Below, piece by piece: positions 42,290-50,776 of a stretch of 64,000 nt of DNA (position 1 is its first letter; every line of letters begins with the position of its first letter). Location: the NCBI GenBank assembly GCA_050944855.1, contig JBMNRU010000013.1:1-64000 (forward strand). Direction: 5' to 3'. A program made the position numbers and the translations under genes. A model generated the notes under the pieces. It was not told the origin of the DNA, made no database searches, and was given only the letters and a program-made list of their open reading frames with translations. Origin of the DNA: Lactonifactor sp050944855. Its GTDB lineage: Bacteria; Bacillota; Clostridia; Lachnospirales; Lachnospiraceae.

Positions 42290-43816
42290 ATGTTAACAAA
42301 AATTTTATTACTTCTGATCTTTTTCGCTGTTATGATCGCAGTAGGAGTTTATTCCAGAAGACATGCAACGAATGTCAATGATTTTGTGCTGGGCGGCAGA
42401 ACGGTAGGGCCATGGCTGACTGCATTTGCGTATGGCACTTCTTATTTTTCAGCAGTAGTGTTTGTAGGGTATGCCGGACAGTTTGGTTATAAGTATGGAA
42501 TCGCATCCACCTGGATCGGTCTTGGAAATGCTGTGATTGGTTCCCTTCTGGCCTGGGTCGTTTTGGGAAGACGTACAAGGGTTATGACAAAGCATCTTTC
42601 CGCTGCTACCATGCCAGATTTTTTTGGAAAACGTTATGATTCCAATGCGCTTCGAATTGCAGCTTCTGCTATTGCCTTTATTTTCCTGATTCCCTATACC
42701 GCTTCGGTATATAACGGATTGTCCCGGTTATTCGGAATGGCATTTGATATTCCCTATAGCGTATGCGTGATCGTTATGGCGGCACTGACCTGTGCATATG
42801 TAGTATTGGGAGGGTATATGGCGACAGCCATCAATGATTTTATTCAGGGAATCGTTATGCTGTTTGGTATTGTCGCGGTGATCGCGGCTGTGTTAAACGG
42901 TCAGGGCGGCTTTTATGAGGCGGTTAAGAGTCTTTCAGAGATCGAGAGTGATATTCCGAGGACGATGGGACAGCAGGGGGTATTTGCTTCTTTCTTCGGG
43001 CCGGATCTGCCTAATCTGATCGGCGTTGTCATTCTGACTTCCCTGGGAACCTGGGGACTTCCGCAGATGGTACATAAGTTTTATGCCATTAAGGACGAAA
43101 AGTCTATTAAGTCCGGAACTATTATTTCAACCATATTTGCAATCGTAGTATCCGGCGGATGTTATTTCCTGGGCGGCTTCGGGCGTCTCTTTGATACTCC
43201 GGCTATTTATAAGGAAGATGGAAGTATTATATATGATGCCATTATTCCGAGTATGCTTTCCACGTTGCCGGATATTTTGATCGGTATTGTGATTGTGTTG
43301 GTATTATCGGCATCTATGTCAACGTTGTCATCTCTGGTGCTGACATCCAGTTCTACGTTGACTCTGGATTTAATTAAAGATAATGTGATCAAAGATATGG
43401 ATGAAAAGAAACAGCTGCTGTGTATGCGGGTGATGCTGGTATTTTTCATTGTGATCAGTGTTGTGATCGCCCTTGATCCGCCTACGTTTATTGCACAGCT
43501 GATGGGTATTTCCTGGGGTGCGCTGGCGGGCGCGTTCCTGGCACCTTTCATGTATGGTTTATACTGGAAGAAAGTGACAAGGGGAGCTGTGTGGGCAAGC
43601 TTTGCATGCGGCGTTCTTCTTACCGTCAGCAATATGTTTTTCAAGTTTATTGCATCCCCGATCAATGCCGGAGCGGTTGCCATGATCGCAGGTCTGGTGA
43701 TCGTGCCGATCGTAAGTCTGGTGACACCGAAGATGGAGGAAAAGAAATTAGAGAAAATCTTCTCCTGTCTGGATGAGACGGTAACAGTACATAGAAGACG
43801 TTCTATTGAAGAGTAA
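42290..43816 (+). CDS. Sodium:solute symporter (SSS family)
   Basis: A 508-residue carrier with about 13 helices. VNDFVLGGRTVGPWLTAFAYG (near residue 30) and ATYFSA-like TSYFSAVVFVGYAG are the SSS N-terminal blocks. YVVLGGYMATAINDFIQGIV and GTWGLPQMVHKFYAIKDEKS follow. Substrates in this family are sugars, amino acids, organic acids or vitamins. Position after the aryl-acid operon suggests it imports its acid or amino acid. AAGGAGG precedes the ATG. Confidence 0.92.
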   Translation: MLTKILLLLIFFAVMIAVGVYSRRHATNVNDFVLGGRTVGPWLTAFAYGTSYFSAVVFVGYAGQFGYKYGIASTWIGLGNAVIGSLLAWVVLGRRTRVMTKHLSAATMPDFFGKRYDSNALRIAASAIAFIFLIPYTASVYNGLSRLFGMAFDIPYSVCVIVMAALTCAYVVLGGYMATAINDFIQGIVMLFGIVAVIAAVLNGQGGFYEAVKSLSEIESDIPRTMGQQGVFASFFGPDLPNLIGVVILTSLGTWGLPQMVHKFYAIKDEKSIKSGTIISTIFAIVVSGGCYFLGGFGRLFDTPAIYKEDGSIIYDAIIPSMLSTLPDILIGIVIVLVLSASMSTLSSLVLTSSSTLTLDLIKDNVIKDMDEKKQLLCMRVMLVFFIVISVVIALDPPTFIAQLMGISWGALAGAFLAPFMYGLYWKKVTRGAVWASFACGVLLTVSNMFFKFIASPINAGAVAMIAGLVIVPIVSLVTPKMEEKKLEKIFSCLDETVTVHRRRSIEE

Positions 43817-43840
43817 GATAATGGAATATGTGTCAATAGA

Positions 43841-43876
43841 AAAACAGGGCGCTCTTTAGGAGCTGCCCTGTTTTTT
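43841..43876. terminator. Bidirectional terminator between the symporter and glnA
   Basis: AAAACAGGGC-GCTC pairs with GAGC-T-GCCCTGTTTT across a TTTAG loop, with A and T runs on both sides. It serves the two convergent genes. Confidence 0.88.
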
Positions 43877-43895
43877 GCTGTCTGAATCCGGTTAT

Positions 43896-45320
43896 TTACA
43901 GATTGTAATATTTCTCAAATTCTGCCGGATGCGGTATTTTAGAAAGTTCTGCACATTCCTGGCGTTTTCTTGCAATGAAGTTATGAATCAGATGTTCCGG
44001 GAATACACCGCCGGCTGTCAGATAGTCATGATCTGCTTCCAGTGCATCTAAGGCATCTTCCAGACGAGTCGGCAGAGAATGTAATTTTGCCTTTTCTTCT
44101 TCAGGCAGGGTGTAAAGGTTCACATCGTATGGTCCCCAGCCGTTTGCATGTGGATCGATCTCATTCTTGATTCCATCCAGGCCGGCCATGAGAATAGCTG
44201 CATAGCACAGGTATGGATTGCAGGTGGCATCCGGGTTACGCAGCTCGAAACGACGGAGTGTTGGCTTTTTCGCGTAAGCCGGGATACGGATAACGGCGCT
44301 TCTGTTAGAGGTTGCATAGCCTACGGTTACCGGTGCTTCGAATCCGGGTACCAGTCTTTTGAAAGAGTTTGTACTTGGATTTGTGATGGCGCACAGGGAA
44401 GCGATATGTTTCAGAAGACCGCCCATAAAGTAATGTGCCTCTTTGCTCAGGTGAGAGTATCCGTCGTCATCTGAGAATACAGGTTCTCCATCTTTTAACA
44501 GCAGCATGTGCACGTGCATGCCGTTTCCTGCCTCACCGGCTACCGGTTTTGGCATGAAGGTTGCAGTCTTGCCGTATTTTGCGGCCACGTTGTGGATAAT
44601 ATATTTGATCATCATAGTAGCGTCTGCCATTTTGGACATCTTGCCCAGCATCGGTTCGATTTCAAACTGGCCTGCAGCGCCTACTTCCGGGTGATGATAA
44701 TTGATGTCGATGCCTGCTTTTTCAATTTCCAGACACATCTCGGAACGACATTCGTAAGCCTGGTCGAATGGCTTTGCGATGTGATAAGCCTGCTGTTTTC
44801 CGATAACGCAGCCTTTTCCTTCGCTGTCACTGTTCCAGTGAGCCTGAGATACATCAAGAGCCATGCTGATATCGTATGGCTGCACATTCCATCCCACATT
44901 ATCAAACAGATAGAACTCAAATTCCGGCAGAATCATCATGGTATCAGCGATACCCTGATCTTTCATGTACTGCTCTGCAGCCAGAACGATGTTTCGCGGA
45001 TACTGATCCAGTGGCCGGTTAGCCGGATAATCAATAATCATAGCATTACCCGTAATGGAAAGAGTAGGAATCTCACAGAAAGGATCGATCAATGCGGTGT
45101 CCAGATCCGGGATAAATACCATGTCGCTTTTTTCTACCACGGCGTATCCATAATTGGATGCGTCAAAGCCGATGCCGTTTATTAAGGTTTCTTCTGAAAA
45201 ATGTGTTGCAGGGATTGTGACATGACGATACTGACCGTTGATGTCTACAACCTTGAAGTCAATCATTTTGATATCATGCTCCTGAATGAGGTTCATGATG
45301 TCCTGCGTTGTTTTTGTCAT
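43896..45320 (-). CDS. glnA: Glutamine synthetase type I
   Basis: A 474-residue ammonia-assimilating enzyme. IDFKVVDINGQYRHVTIP near the N-terminus, then GIGFDASNYGYAVVEKSD, PEFEFYLFD, EVGAAGQFEIEP, TFMPKPVAGEAGNGMHVHM and NRSAVIRIP are the active-site blocks. The end RKRQECAELSKIPHPAEFEKYYNL is typical. ATG 45320 follows GGAGG; the longer upstream reading has no RBS. Length is normal for the GSI-alpha form. No adenylylation motif typical of GSI-beta was noticed. It supplies glutamine, which the GMP synthetase of this window apparently cannot hydrolyse. Confidence 0.96.
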   Translation of the reverse strand: MTKTTQDIMNLIQEHDIKMIDFKVVDINGQYRHVTIPATHFSEETLINGIGFDASNYGYAVVEKSDMVFIPDLDTALIDPFCEIPTLSITGNAMIIDYPANRPLDQYPRNIVLAAEQYMKDQGIADTMMILPEFEFYLFDNVGWNVQPYDISMALDVSQAHWNSDSEGKGCVIGKQQAYHIAKPFDQAYECRSEMCLEIEKAGIDINYHHPEVGAAGQFEIEPMLGKMSKMADATMMIKYIIHNVAAKYGKTATFMPKPVAGEAGNGMHVHMLLLKDGEPVFSDDDGYSHLSKEAHYFMGGLLKHIASLCAITNPSTNSFKRLVPGFEAPVTVGYATSNRSAVIRIPAYAKKPTLRRFELRNPDATCNPYLCYAAILMAGLDGIKNEIDPHANGWGPYDVNLYTLPEEEKAKLHSLPTRLEDALDALEADHDYLTAGGVFPEHLIHNFIARKRQECAELSKIPHPAEFEKYYNL

Positions 45321-45404
45321 TGTAATTACCTCCAAATGATGTTTTTCGTAGTGTATTCGCATAATTATTATAGTAAATGTAAAATAGTGGAATTGCAACA
45401 AATA

Positions 45405-45418
45405 TTTCATATATGAAA
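45405..45418. promoter_or_regulatory. Perfect 14-bp palindrome between glnA and the M20 gene
   Basis: TTTCATATATGAAA lies in the 188-base gap between divergent genes. A weak promoter toward the M20 gene can be drawn at 45424-45452 (TTGTTT-17-TATTTT). The palindrome may be an operator for either side; the sequence gives no regulator. Confidence 0.4.
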
Positions 45419-45508
45419 ATGATTTGTTTATGTATAGTATCTTTATTATTTTAAATAATACATAGAAGATGAGAAAATGGAAACATTTTAATAAAAGGAG
45501 AGATGGGA

Positions 45509-46726
45509 GTGGAAGCGGAAGAACTGCAAAGGGAAGCGAATGCGATGCAGGAGCAGTTGATACGGATACGGAGAGTTCTCCATGCACATCCGGAGACCGG
45601 CTTTGATCTGAGTAATACGAAGCTGCTGGTAAAACAGGAATTGCAGGATATGGGATATCAGCCCATAGACTGCGGCAGGTCAGGGCTTTTTGTTTTGGCG
45701 GGAGGAAAGAGACCGGGAAAAACATTCCTGCTTCGTGCGGATATGGATGCGCTTCCGGTCAGGGAGGAAACAAAACTGGATTTTGCTTCGGTAAACGGAA
45801 ATATGCATGCGTGCGGGCATGACCTGCACACGACCATGCTGCTGGGTGCTGCCCGTCTGCTGAAGAAATATGAAGAGAACATAGAAGGGACTGTCAAACT
45901 GATGTTTCAGCCGGCAGAGGAAATTTTAGAAGGTGCCCGGGATATGATAGAAAACGGAATTCTTGAAAATCCCAGGGTGGACGGAGCATTTATGATACAT
46001 GTGATGACAGACGTTCCCCTTGCACCGGGAACGGTAGTGATACCGTCCAAAGGCGTCAGTGCACCTGCAGCAGATATGTTTACCATTACAATATTCGGAA
46101 AAGGCTGTCATGGATCTTCACCTGACGAGGGTGTGGATCCTCTGAATGTGGCAGCACATATCTTACTGGCGATGCAGGAGATCCCTTCCAGAGAATTGGC
46201 AATACAGGATGAGGCAGTGCTGACGATCGGCACCATGCATGGGGGTATGGCACCTAATGTAATACCGGATACGGTTGCCATGGGAGGCAGCCTGCGCGCC
46301 TATGATGAGCAGATACGGGAATTTATAAAAAAACGTTTGAAAGAGATAACAGCGGGAGTTGCTCAAACCTTTCGGGCAGAGGCTGAGGTGGTGTTTGCCA
46401 GCGGATGTCCGACTCTGATAAATGAGGAAGGGATGGTTGAGCATGCTGTGCGCTGCGCGCGGGAATTGCTGGGACAGGAAAATGTGCTTTCTGCCGGGCA
46501 GCTGCAGGGGGCAGGAAAAAAATCAGGAGGATCGGAAGATTTTTCTTATATCAGTCAAAAGGTGCCCTCTGTTATGGCAGCACTGGCAGCGGGACAGGCT
46601 GATCAGGGTCATGGGTATCCTTTGCATCATCCAAGGGTTACCTTTGATGAAGAAGTACTGGCAACAGGAAGTGTTCTCTACGCATATATGGCCATGCAAT
46701 GGCTTGTCGAACAGAAGGATAGATAG
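45509..46726 (+). CDS. M20 family amidohydrolase (N-acyl-amino acid / peptide hydrolase)
   Basis: A 405-residue zinc-dependent hydrolase. RRVLHAHPETGFDLSNTK (near residue 22), LLRADMDALPVREET (Asp), MHACGHDLHTTMLLGAA (His-Asp metal ligands) and MFQPAEEILEGARDMIENG (Glu pair) match the AbgB/HipO group. GTG 45509 sits eight bases from AAAGGAG; ATG 45503 is two bases away. The gene is followed 19 bases later by a TRAP transporter and hexuronate genes, so it may release an acyl or amino group from the imported compound (inference). Confidence 0.9.
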   Translation: MEAEELQREANAMQEQLIRIRRVLHAHPETGFDLSNTKLLVKQELQDMGYQPIDCGRSGLFVLAGGKRPGKTFLLRADMDALPVREETKLDFASVNGNMHACGHDLHTTMLLGAARLLKKYEENIEGTVKLMFQPAEEILEGARDMIENGILENPRVDGAFMIHVMTDVPLAPGTVVIPSKGVSAPAADMFTITIFGKGCHGSSPDEGVDPLNVAAHILLAMQEIPSRELAIQDEAVLTIGTMHGGMAPNVIPDTVAMGGSLRAYDEQIREFIKKRLKEITAGVAQTFRAEAEVVFASGCPTLINEEGMVEHAVRCARELLGQENVLSAGQLQGAGKKSGGSEDFSYISQKVPSVMAALAAGQADQGHGYPLHHPRVTFDEEVLATGSVLYAYMAMQWLVEQKDR

Positions 46727-46745
46727 AAAAGGAGGAACGGGATTG

Positions 46746-47774
46746 ATGAAAAGGAAGAAACGATGGGGAATCTTACTTTGTGTTCTGTGCCTGGTCATGA
46801 CAGCTGCAACAGGATGCAGAAGTACGGAGCAGAAGCAGATTATCCGGATCGGACATAATCAGTCTACCAATCATCCGACGCATATTGGTTTAGTGGCCTT
46901 TCGTGATTATATTAATGAGAAGTTGGGCGATAAGTATGTGGTAGAGGTATATCCCAGTGAGCTGCTGGGGTCGCAGACCGATATGGTACAGCTGACACAG
47001 ACAGGGGCAATTGACTACTGTGTGGCAAGTAATGCGATTTTAGAAACATTCAGTAAAAATTATGAGATTTTTAATCTGCCGTATTTATTTGCCAGTGAAG
47101 AGGCTTATCATCATGCAATGGATGACTCTGAGATTACAGACCCCATTTTTACTGCGACGGAGAAGGCGGGATTTACTGCGGTTGCCTGGCTGGATGCCGG
47201 CACCAGGAATTTTTATACGGTAGATAAACTCATTGAGAGTCCGGCCGATTTAAAAGGATTGAAAATTCGTGTACAGCAGTCACCGACCAATATTGAAATG
47301 ATGCGTCTTTTGGGCGGTTCCGCCACACCTATGGGATTTGGAGAGGTTTATACGGCGCTGCAGTCAAACATCATTGACGGCGCGGAGAATAATGAAATGG
47401 CATTGACGGACAACGGCCACGGGGATGTGTGCAAGTATTATTCTTATGACATGCATCAGATGGTTCCGGATGTTTTGATCGGGAATGCTGCATTTATGGA
47501 AGAACTCACCGAAGAAGAACAGGAGATTTTTGAAGAAGGTTATGCCTTGCTGAATCAGGTACAGCGGGAAGAATGGGTGAAGGCTGTGGATCATGCAAAA
47601 GAGAAAGCACAAAATGAGCAGGGGGTTTTGTTCCTTTATCCGGATCAGAAGCCCTTTGTAGAGGCATGCGCGCCGCTTCATGAGTCGGTATTGGCAAATA
47701 ACGAATCCATTCGGCCGATCTACGAAAAAATTCGGGAATACAATGCACAATATCCCGGTGTGGCAGAAGAATAG
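46746..47774 (+). CDS. dctP: TRAP transporter solute-binding protein (DctP family)
   Basis: A 342-residue lipoprotein: signal peptide with TAATGC lipobox (Cys near residue 24), then IIRIGHNQSTNHPTHIGLVA. LKIRVQQSPTNIEMMRLLGG carries the conserved Arg that binds the carboxylate, followed by GEVYTALQSNIIDGAENNEM, the P-type signature. The start follows AAGGAGG. Next to uxuA/uxuB/uxaC the ligand is probably a hexuronate. Confidence 0.94.
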   Translation: MKRKKRWGILLCVLCLVMTAATGCRSTEQKQIIRIGHNQSTNHPTHIGLVAFRDYINEKLGDKYVVEVYPSELLGSQTDMVQLTQTGAIDYCVASNAILETFSKNYEIFNLPYLFASEEAYHHAMDDSEITDPIFTATEKAGFTAVAWLDAGTRNFYTVDKLIESPADLKGLKIRVQQSPTNIEMMRLLGGSATPMGFGEVYTALQSNIIDGAENNEMALTDNGHGDVCKYYSYDMHQMVPDVLIGNAAFMEELTEEEQEIFEEGYALLNQVQREEWVKAVDHAKEKAQNEQGVLFLYPDQKPFVEACAPLHESVLANNESIRPIYEKIREYNAQYPGVAEE

Positions 47775-47784
47775 GAGGTGCGTT

Positions 47785-48312
47785 ATGAGAGAAATAAGAA
47801 AAATTTTAGATACGGTTTTGCATGTTCTGGCAGGGGGAAGTTTTCTGGTAATGGTTGCACTGACCTGCTGGCAGGTGCTTACCCGTTATCTTCTTAAAAA
47901 TCCATCCTCCTGGTCGGAGGAGCTGGTTTCCTATCTTTTTGCATGGATGTCTCTGTTTGGGGCGTCTCTGGTAGCGGGAGAACGGGGCCATATGAATATT
48001 CCCATTGTGGTTGACAAAATGCCTCCGATGATGAAAAAGGCATTTTTAATTTTTGCAGAGTTTGTTGCCTGTGCATTTGCCGCGGTTATTCTGGTATATG
48101 GAGGCATACAGATTACAACGCTGGCAATGGGGCAGATGACTTCCTCCCTGGGGGTGGCAATCGGTGTGTTTTATGTGGTGCTGCCGGTCAGCGGGGTGCT
48201 GATTCTTGTTTATACGATCTTAAATATGATAGAAATTGCCAGGGGAACGGCGGATGAAGTACCTTCGAAGGAATCCTTAAAGGCTGCGGGAAAAACAGGA
48301 GAGGGGGCATAA
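47785..48312 (+). CDS. dctQ: TRAP transporter small permease (DctQ family)
   Basis: A 175-residue membrane protein with four helices (about residues 13-32, 46-66, 87-107 and 127-150). WQVLTRYLLKNPSSWSEELV is the DctQ signature. It starts ten bases after dctP behind AGGAGG and precedes dctM by three bases. Confidence 0.93.
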   Translation: MREIRKILDTVLHVLAGGSFLVMVALTCWQVLTRYLLKNPSSWSEELVSYLFAWMSLFGASLVAGERGHMNIPIVVDKMPPMMKKAFLIFAEFVACAFAAVILVYGGIQITTLAMGQMTSSLGVAIGVFYVVLPVSGVLILVYTILNMIEIARGTADEVPSKESLKAAGKTGEGA

Positions 48313-48315
48313 TCT

Positions 48316-49617
48316 ATGGCGATGGAAGCGTTAGTTATTATTTTAGTTGTGTTAATCGGTCTGTTGATCATGGGAGTGCCGATTTCTTACGCAATCGGTA
48401 TTTCTTCGCTGGCAGCGATACTCCAGGCGGTACCTCTGGATGTATCCGTGCTGACAGCGGCGCAGAGGACCTTTGTTGGTATGAGCAAGTTTAGCCTGAC
48501 GGCCATACCGTTTTTTATATTGGCGGGTAATCTGATGAATCAGGGCGGTATTGCCAAACGATTAGTGGATTTTGTTCTGGCTGTTCTGGGCAAGCTGCCG
48601 GGCGCCCTGCTGGTGACCAATGTAGGAGCCAATGCGCTGTTTGGGGCTATTTCCGGCTCTGCATCCGCGGCGTCTGCAGCTGTGGGAAGTATGGTGCGGG
48701 AAGGAGAAGAGGAACAAAATTATGATCCGGCCATATGTGCGGCTACCAATGCCGCATCGGCGCCATCCGGCCTTCTGATTCCGCCGTCCAATGCACTGAT
48801 CACCTATTCCCTGGTTTCCGGCGGTACCTCTGTGGCGGCTTTGTTTCTGGCCGGATATGTCCCCGGAATTATCTGGGCAGTCTGCTGTGTGATCGCAGCG
48901 GTTCTGATCGCACGGAAAAAAGGATACAAAGGAACATCCGGCAAATATGACTGGGTGAATCTGCTTCGGACGACGCTGCGGGCCATTCCCTCCCTGTCTC
49001 TGATCATCGTAGTGATCGGCGGTATTATTGCCGGTATTTTTACGGCGACAGAGGGCTCTGCGATTGCTGTTGTCTATGCGCTGATTCTGGGGCTTTGCTA
49101 TCGCAATATTACATGGAAATCCTTTTGGAATATTGTAGTAGACAGTGCTAAGATGAGCGGTATGATTGTATTCCTCATCGGTGTTTCCAATATTTTGGGA
49201 TGGGTGATGGCTTTTACTCAGATTCCCCAGGCTATTTCTGCTGCGCTGCTGGGCGCTACAGACAGCTCTGTCCTCATTTTGCTGATTATGAATGTGATTT
49301 TGCTGGTTGCGGGTACGTTCATGGATGTAACGCCGGCGATTTTGATTTTTACACCTTTGTTTCTTCCCGTTGTGGAAACTTTTGGCATGAATCCTATTCA
49401 ATTTGGACTGATTTTGGTTTACAATTTATGTATCGGCAATATTACACCGCCGGTTGGAAACACCCTTTTTGTGAGTATTAAAGTGGGAAAGACCACCCTG
49501 GCAAGTGTAATGCCGTACATGCTGATTTATTATGCGGCAATTCTTTTCGGGTTGCTGCTGGTGACATACATTCCTGCTGTTTCTATGGGATTGCCTACGG
49601 CGGCAGGTTTTGTATAA
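48316..49617 (+). CDS. dctM: TRAP transporter large permease (DctM family)
   Basis: A 433-residue permease with about 11-12 helices. GVPISYAIGISSLAAIL, AIPFFILAGNLMNQGGIAKR, GAISGSASAASAAVGSM and LLIPPSNALITYSLVSGG are conserved DctM blocks. It completes the TRAP importer, driven by the Na+ gradient. Normal length. Confidence 0.95.
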   Translation: MAMEALVIILVVLIGLLIMGVPISYAIGISSLAAILQAVPLDVSVLTAAQRTFVGMSKFSLTAIPFFILAGNLMNQGGIAKRLVDFVLAVLGKLPGALLVTNVGANALFGAISGSASAASAAVGSMVREGEEEQNYDPAICAATNAASAPSGLLIPPSNALITYSLVSGGTSVAALFLAGYVPGIIWAVCCVIAAVLIARKKGYKGTSGKYDWVNLLRTTLRAIPSLSLIIVVIGGIIAGIFTATEGSAIAVVYALILGLCYRNITWKSFWNIVVDSAKMSGMIVFLIGVSNILGWVMAFTQIPQAISAALLGATDSSVLILLIMNVILLVAGTFMDVTPAILIFTPLFLPVVETFGMNPIQFGLILVYNLCIGNITPPVGNTLFVSIKVGKTTLASVMPYMLIYYAAILFGLLLVTYIPAVSMGLPTAAGFV

Positions 49618-49686
49618 GACAGGAGCAGGGCGGTTATAAGTTGGCCTGCTTTATGATACCGAATGTGAAAAGTGAGGGAAATGATA

Positions 49687-50754
49687 ATGGAAATGACATT
49701 GAGATGGTATGGTTCTGCATTTGATACGGTTACTTTAAAACAGATCCGTCAGATTCCAGGTGTGACCGGTGTGATCACCACGTTATATGATACGGTTCCC
49801 GGGGAAGTGTGGAGCCGGAAACGTATTCGCGAAATGAAAGAAGAGGTAGAAGCTGCAGGTCTGCATGTGTCCGGTATTGAAAGCGTAAATATTCACGATG
49901 ATATTAAAACGGGAACCGGAAACCGGGAGCAGTATATTAAAAATTATATAGAAACCCTGGAAAATCTGGGGAAAGAAGGGATTCATCTGGTATGTTATAA
50001 CTTCATGCCGGTATTTGACTGGACCAGAACCGAGATGGCTCGTGTGAGACCGGACGGCTCTACTGTACTGGCATATACCCAGGAGGCAGTGGATGCCCTG
50101 GATCCTGAAAAAATGTTTGCCTCGATCGCCGGTGATATGAATGGCACGGTCATGCCGGGCTGGGAACCGGAGCGTATGGCAAGAGTCAAAGAATTGTTTG
50201 AAATGTACAAAGATGTGGATGATGAAAAACTGTTTGCGAACCTGAAATATTTTCTGGAGCGAATTATGCCGGTTTGTGATCAGTATGATATTAACATGGC
50301 GATTCATCCCGATGATCCTGCATGGAGCGTATTTGGTCTTCCCAGGATCATTGTCAATAAGAAGAATATTTTGCGCCTGATGAAGATGGTGGACAATTCC
50401 CATAACGGTGTTACTTTTTGCTCCGGTTCTTACGGAACGAACCTGGAAAATGATCTGCCGGATATGATCCGTTCGTTAAAGGGCAGAATTCATTTTGCCC
50501 ATGTGCGCAATCTGAAATTTATTACACCCACGAATTTTGAAGAGGCTGCCCATTTATCTTCGGATGGAAGCTTTGATATGTATGAGATTATGAAAGCTCT
50601 GTATGAGATTGGATTTGACGGGCCGATCCGTCCGGATCACGGACGGATGATCTGGGATGAGGTAGCCATGCCAGGATACGGACTTTACGACCGTGCGCTG
50701 GGAGCAGCTTACCTGAACGGATTGTGGGAAGCAATTGCAAAATCAGAGAAATAA
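49687..50754 (+). CDS. uxuA: Mannonate dehydratase
   Basis: A 355-residue Mn/Fe enzyme dehydrating D-mannonate to 2-keto-3-deoxygluconate. MTLRWYGSAFDTVTLKQIRQ at the start, IHPDDPAWSVFGLPRI near 205, HFAHVRNLKF near 265 and PIRPDHGRMIWDE near 317 are UxuA motifs with the metal and catalytic His residues. Starts at 49681 and 49687 are both possible; 49687 is better spaced from GAGGG. It is followed by uxuB and uxaC. Confidence 0.95.
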   Translation: MEMTLRWYGSAFDTVTLKQIRQIPGVTGVITTLYDTVPGEVWSRKRIREMKEEVEAAGLHVSGIESVNIHDDIKTGTGNREQYIKNYIETLENLGKEGIHLVCYNFMPVFDWTRTEMARVRPDGSTVLAYTQEAVDALDPEKMFASIAGDMNGTVMPGWEPERMARVKELFEMYKDVDDEKLFANLKYFLERIMPVCDQYDINMAIHPDDPAWSVFGLPRIIVNKKNILRLMKMVDNSHNGVTFCSGSYGTNLENDLPDMIRSLKGRIHFAHVRNLKFITPTNFEEAAHLSSDGSFDMYEIMKALYEIGFDGPIRPDHGRMIWDEVAMPGYGLYDRALGAAYLNGLWEAIAKSEK

Positions 50755-50776
50755 AAATGACAGAGAGGCGAAAACA

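Noticed and set aside
45321..45725. N-terminal extension of glutamine synthetase
   Set aside because: GlnA homologues begin near the ATG at 45320, which has GGAGG; the extension overlaps the divergent M20 gene.
46422..46745. Extended start for the TRAP binding protein
   Set aside because: It overlaps the M20 gene out of frame; the signal peptide begins at 46746 behind AAGGAGG.
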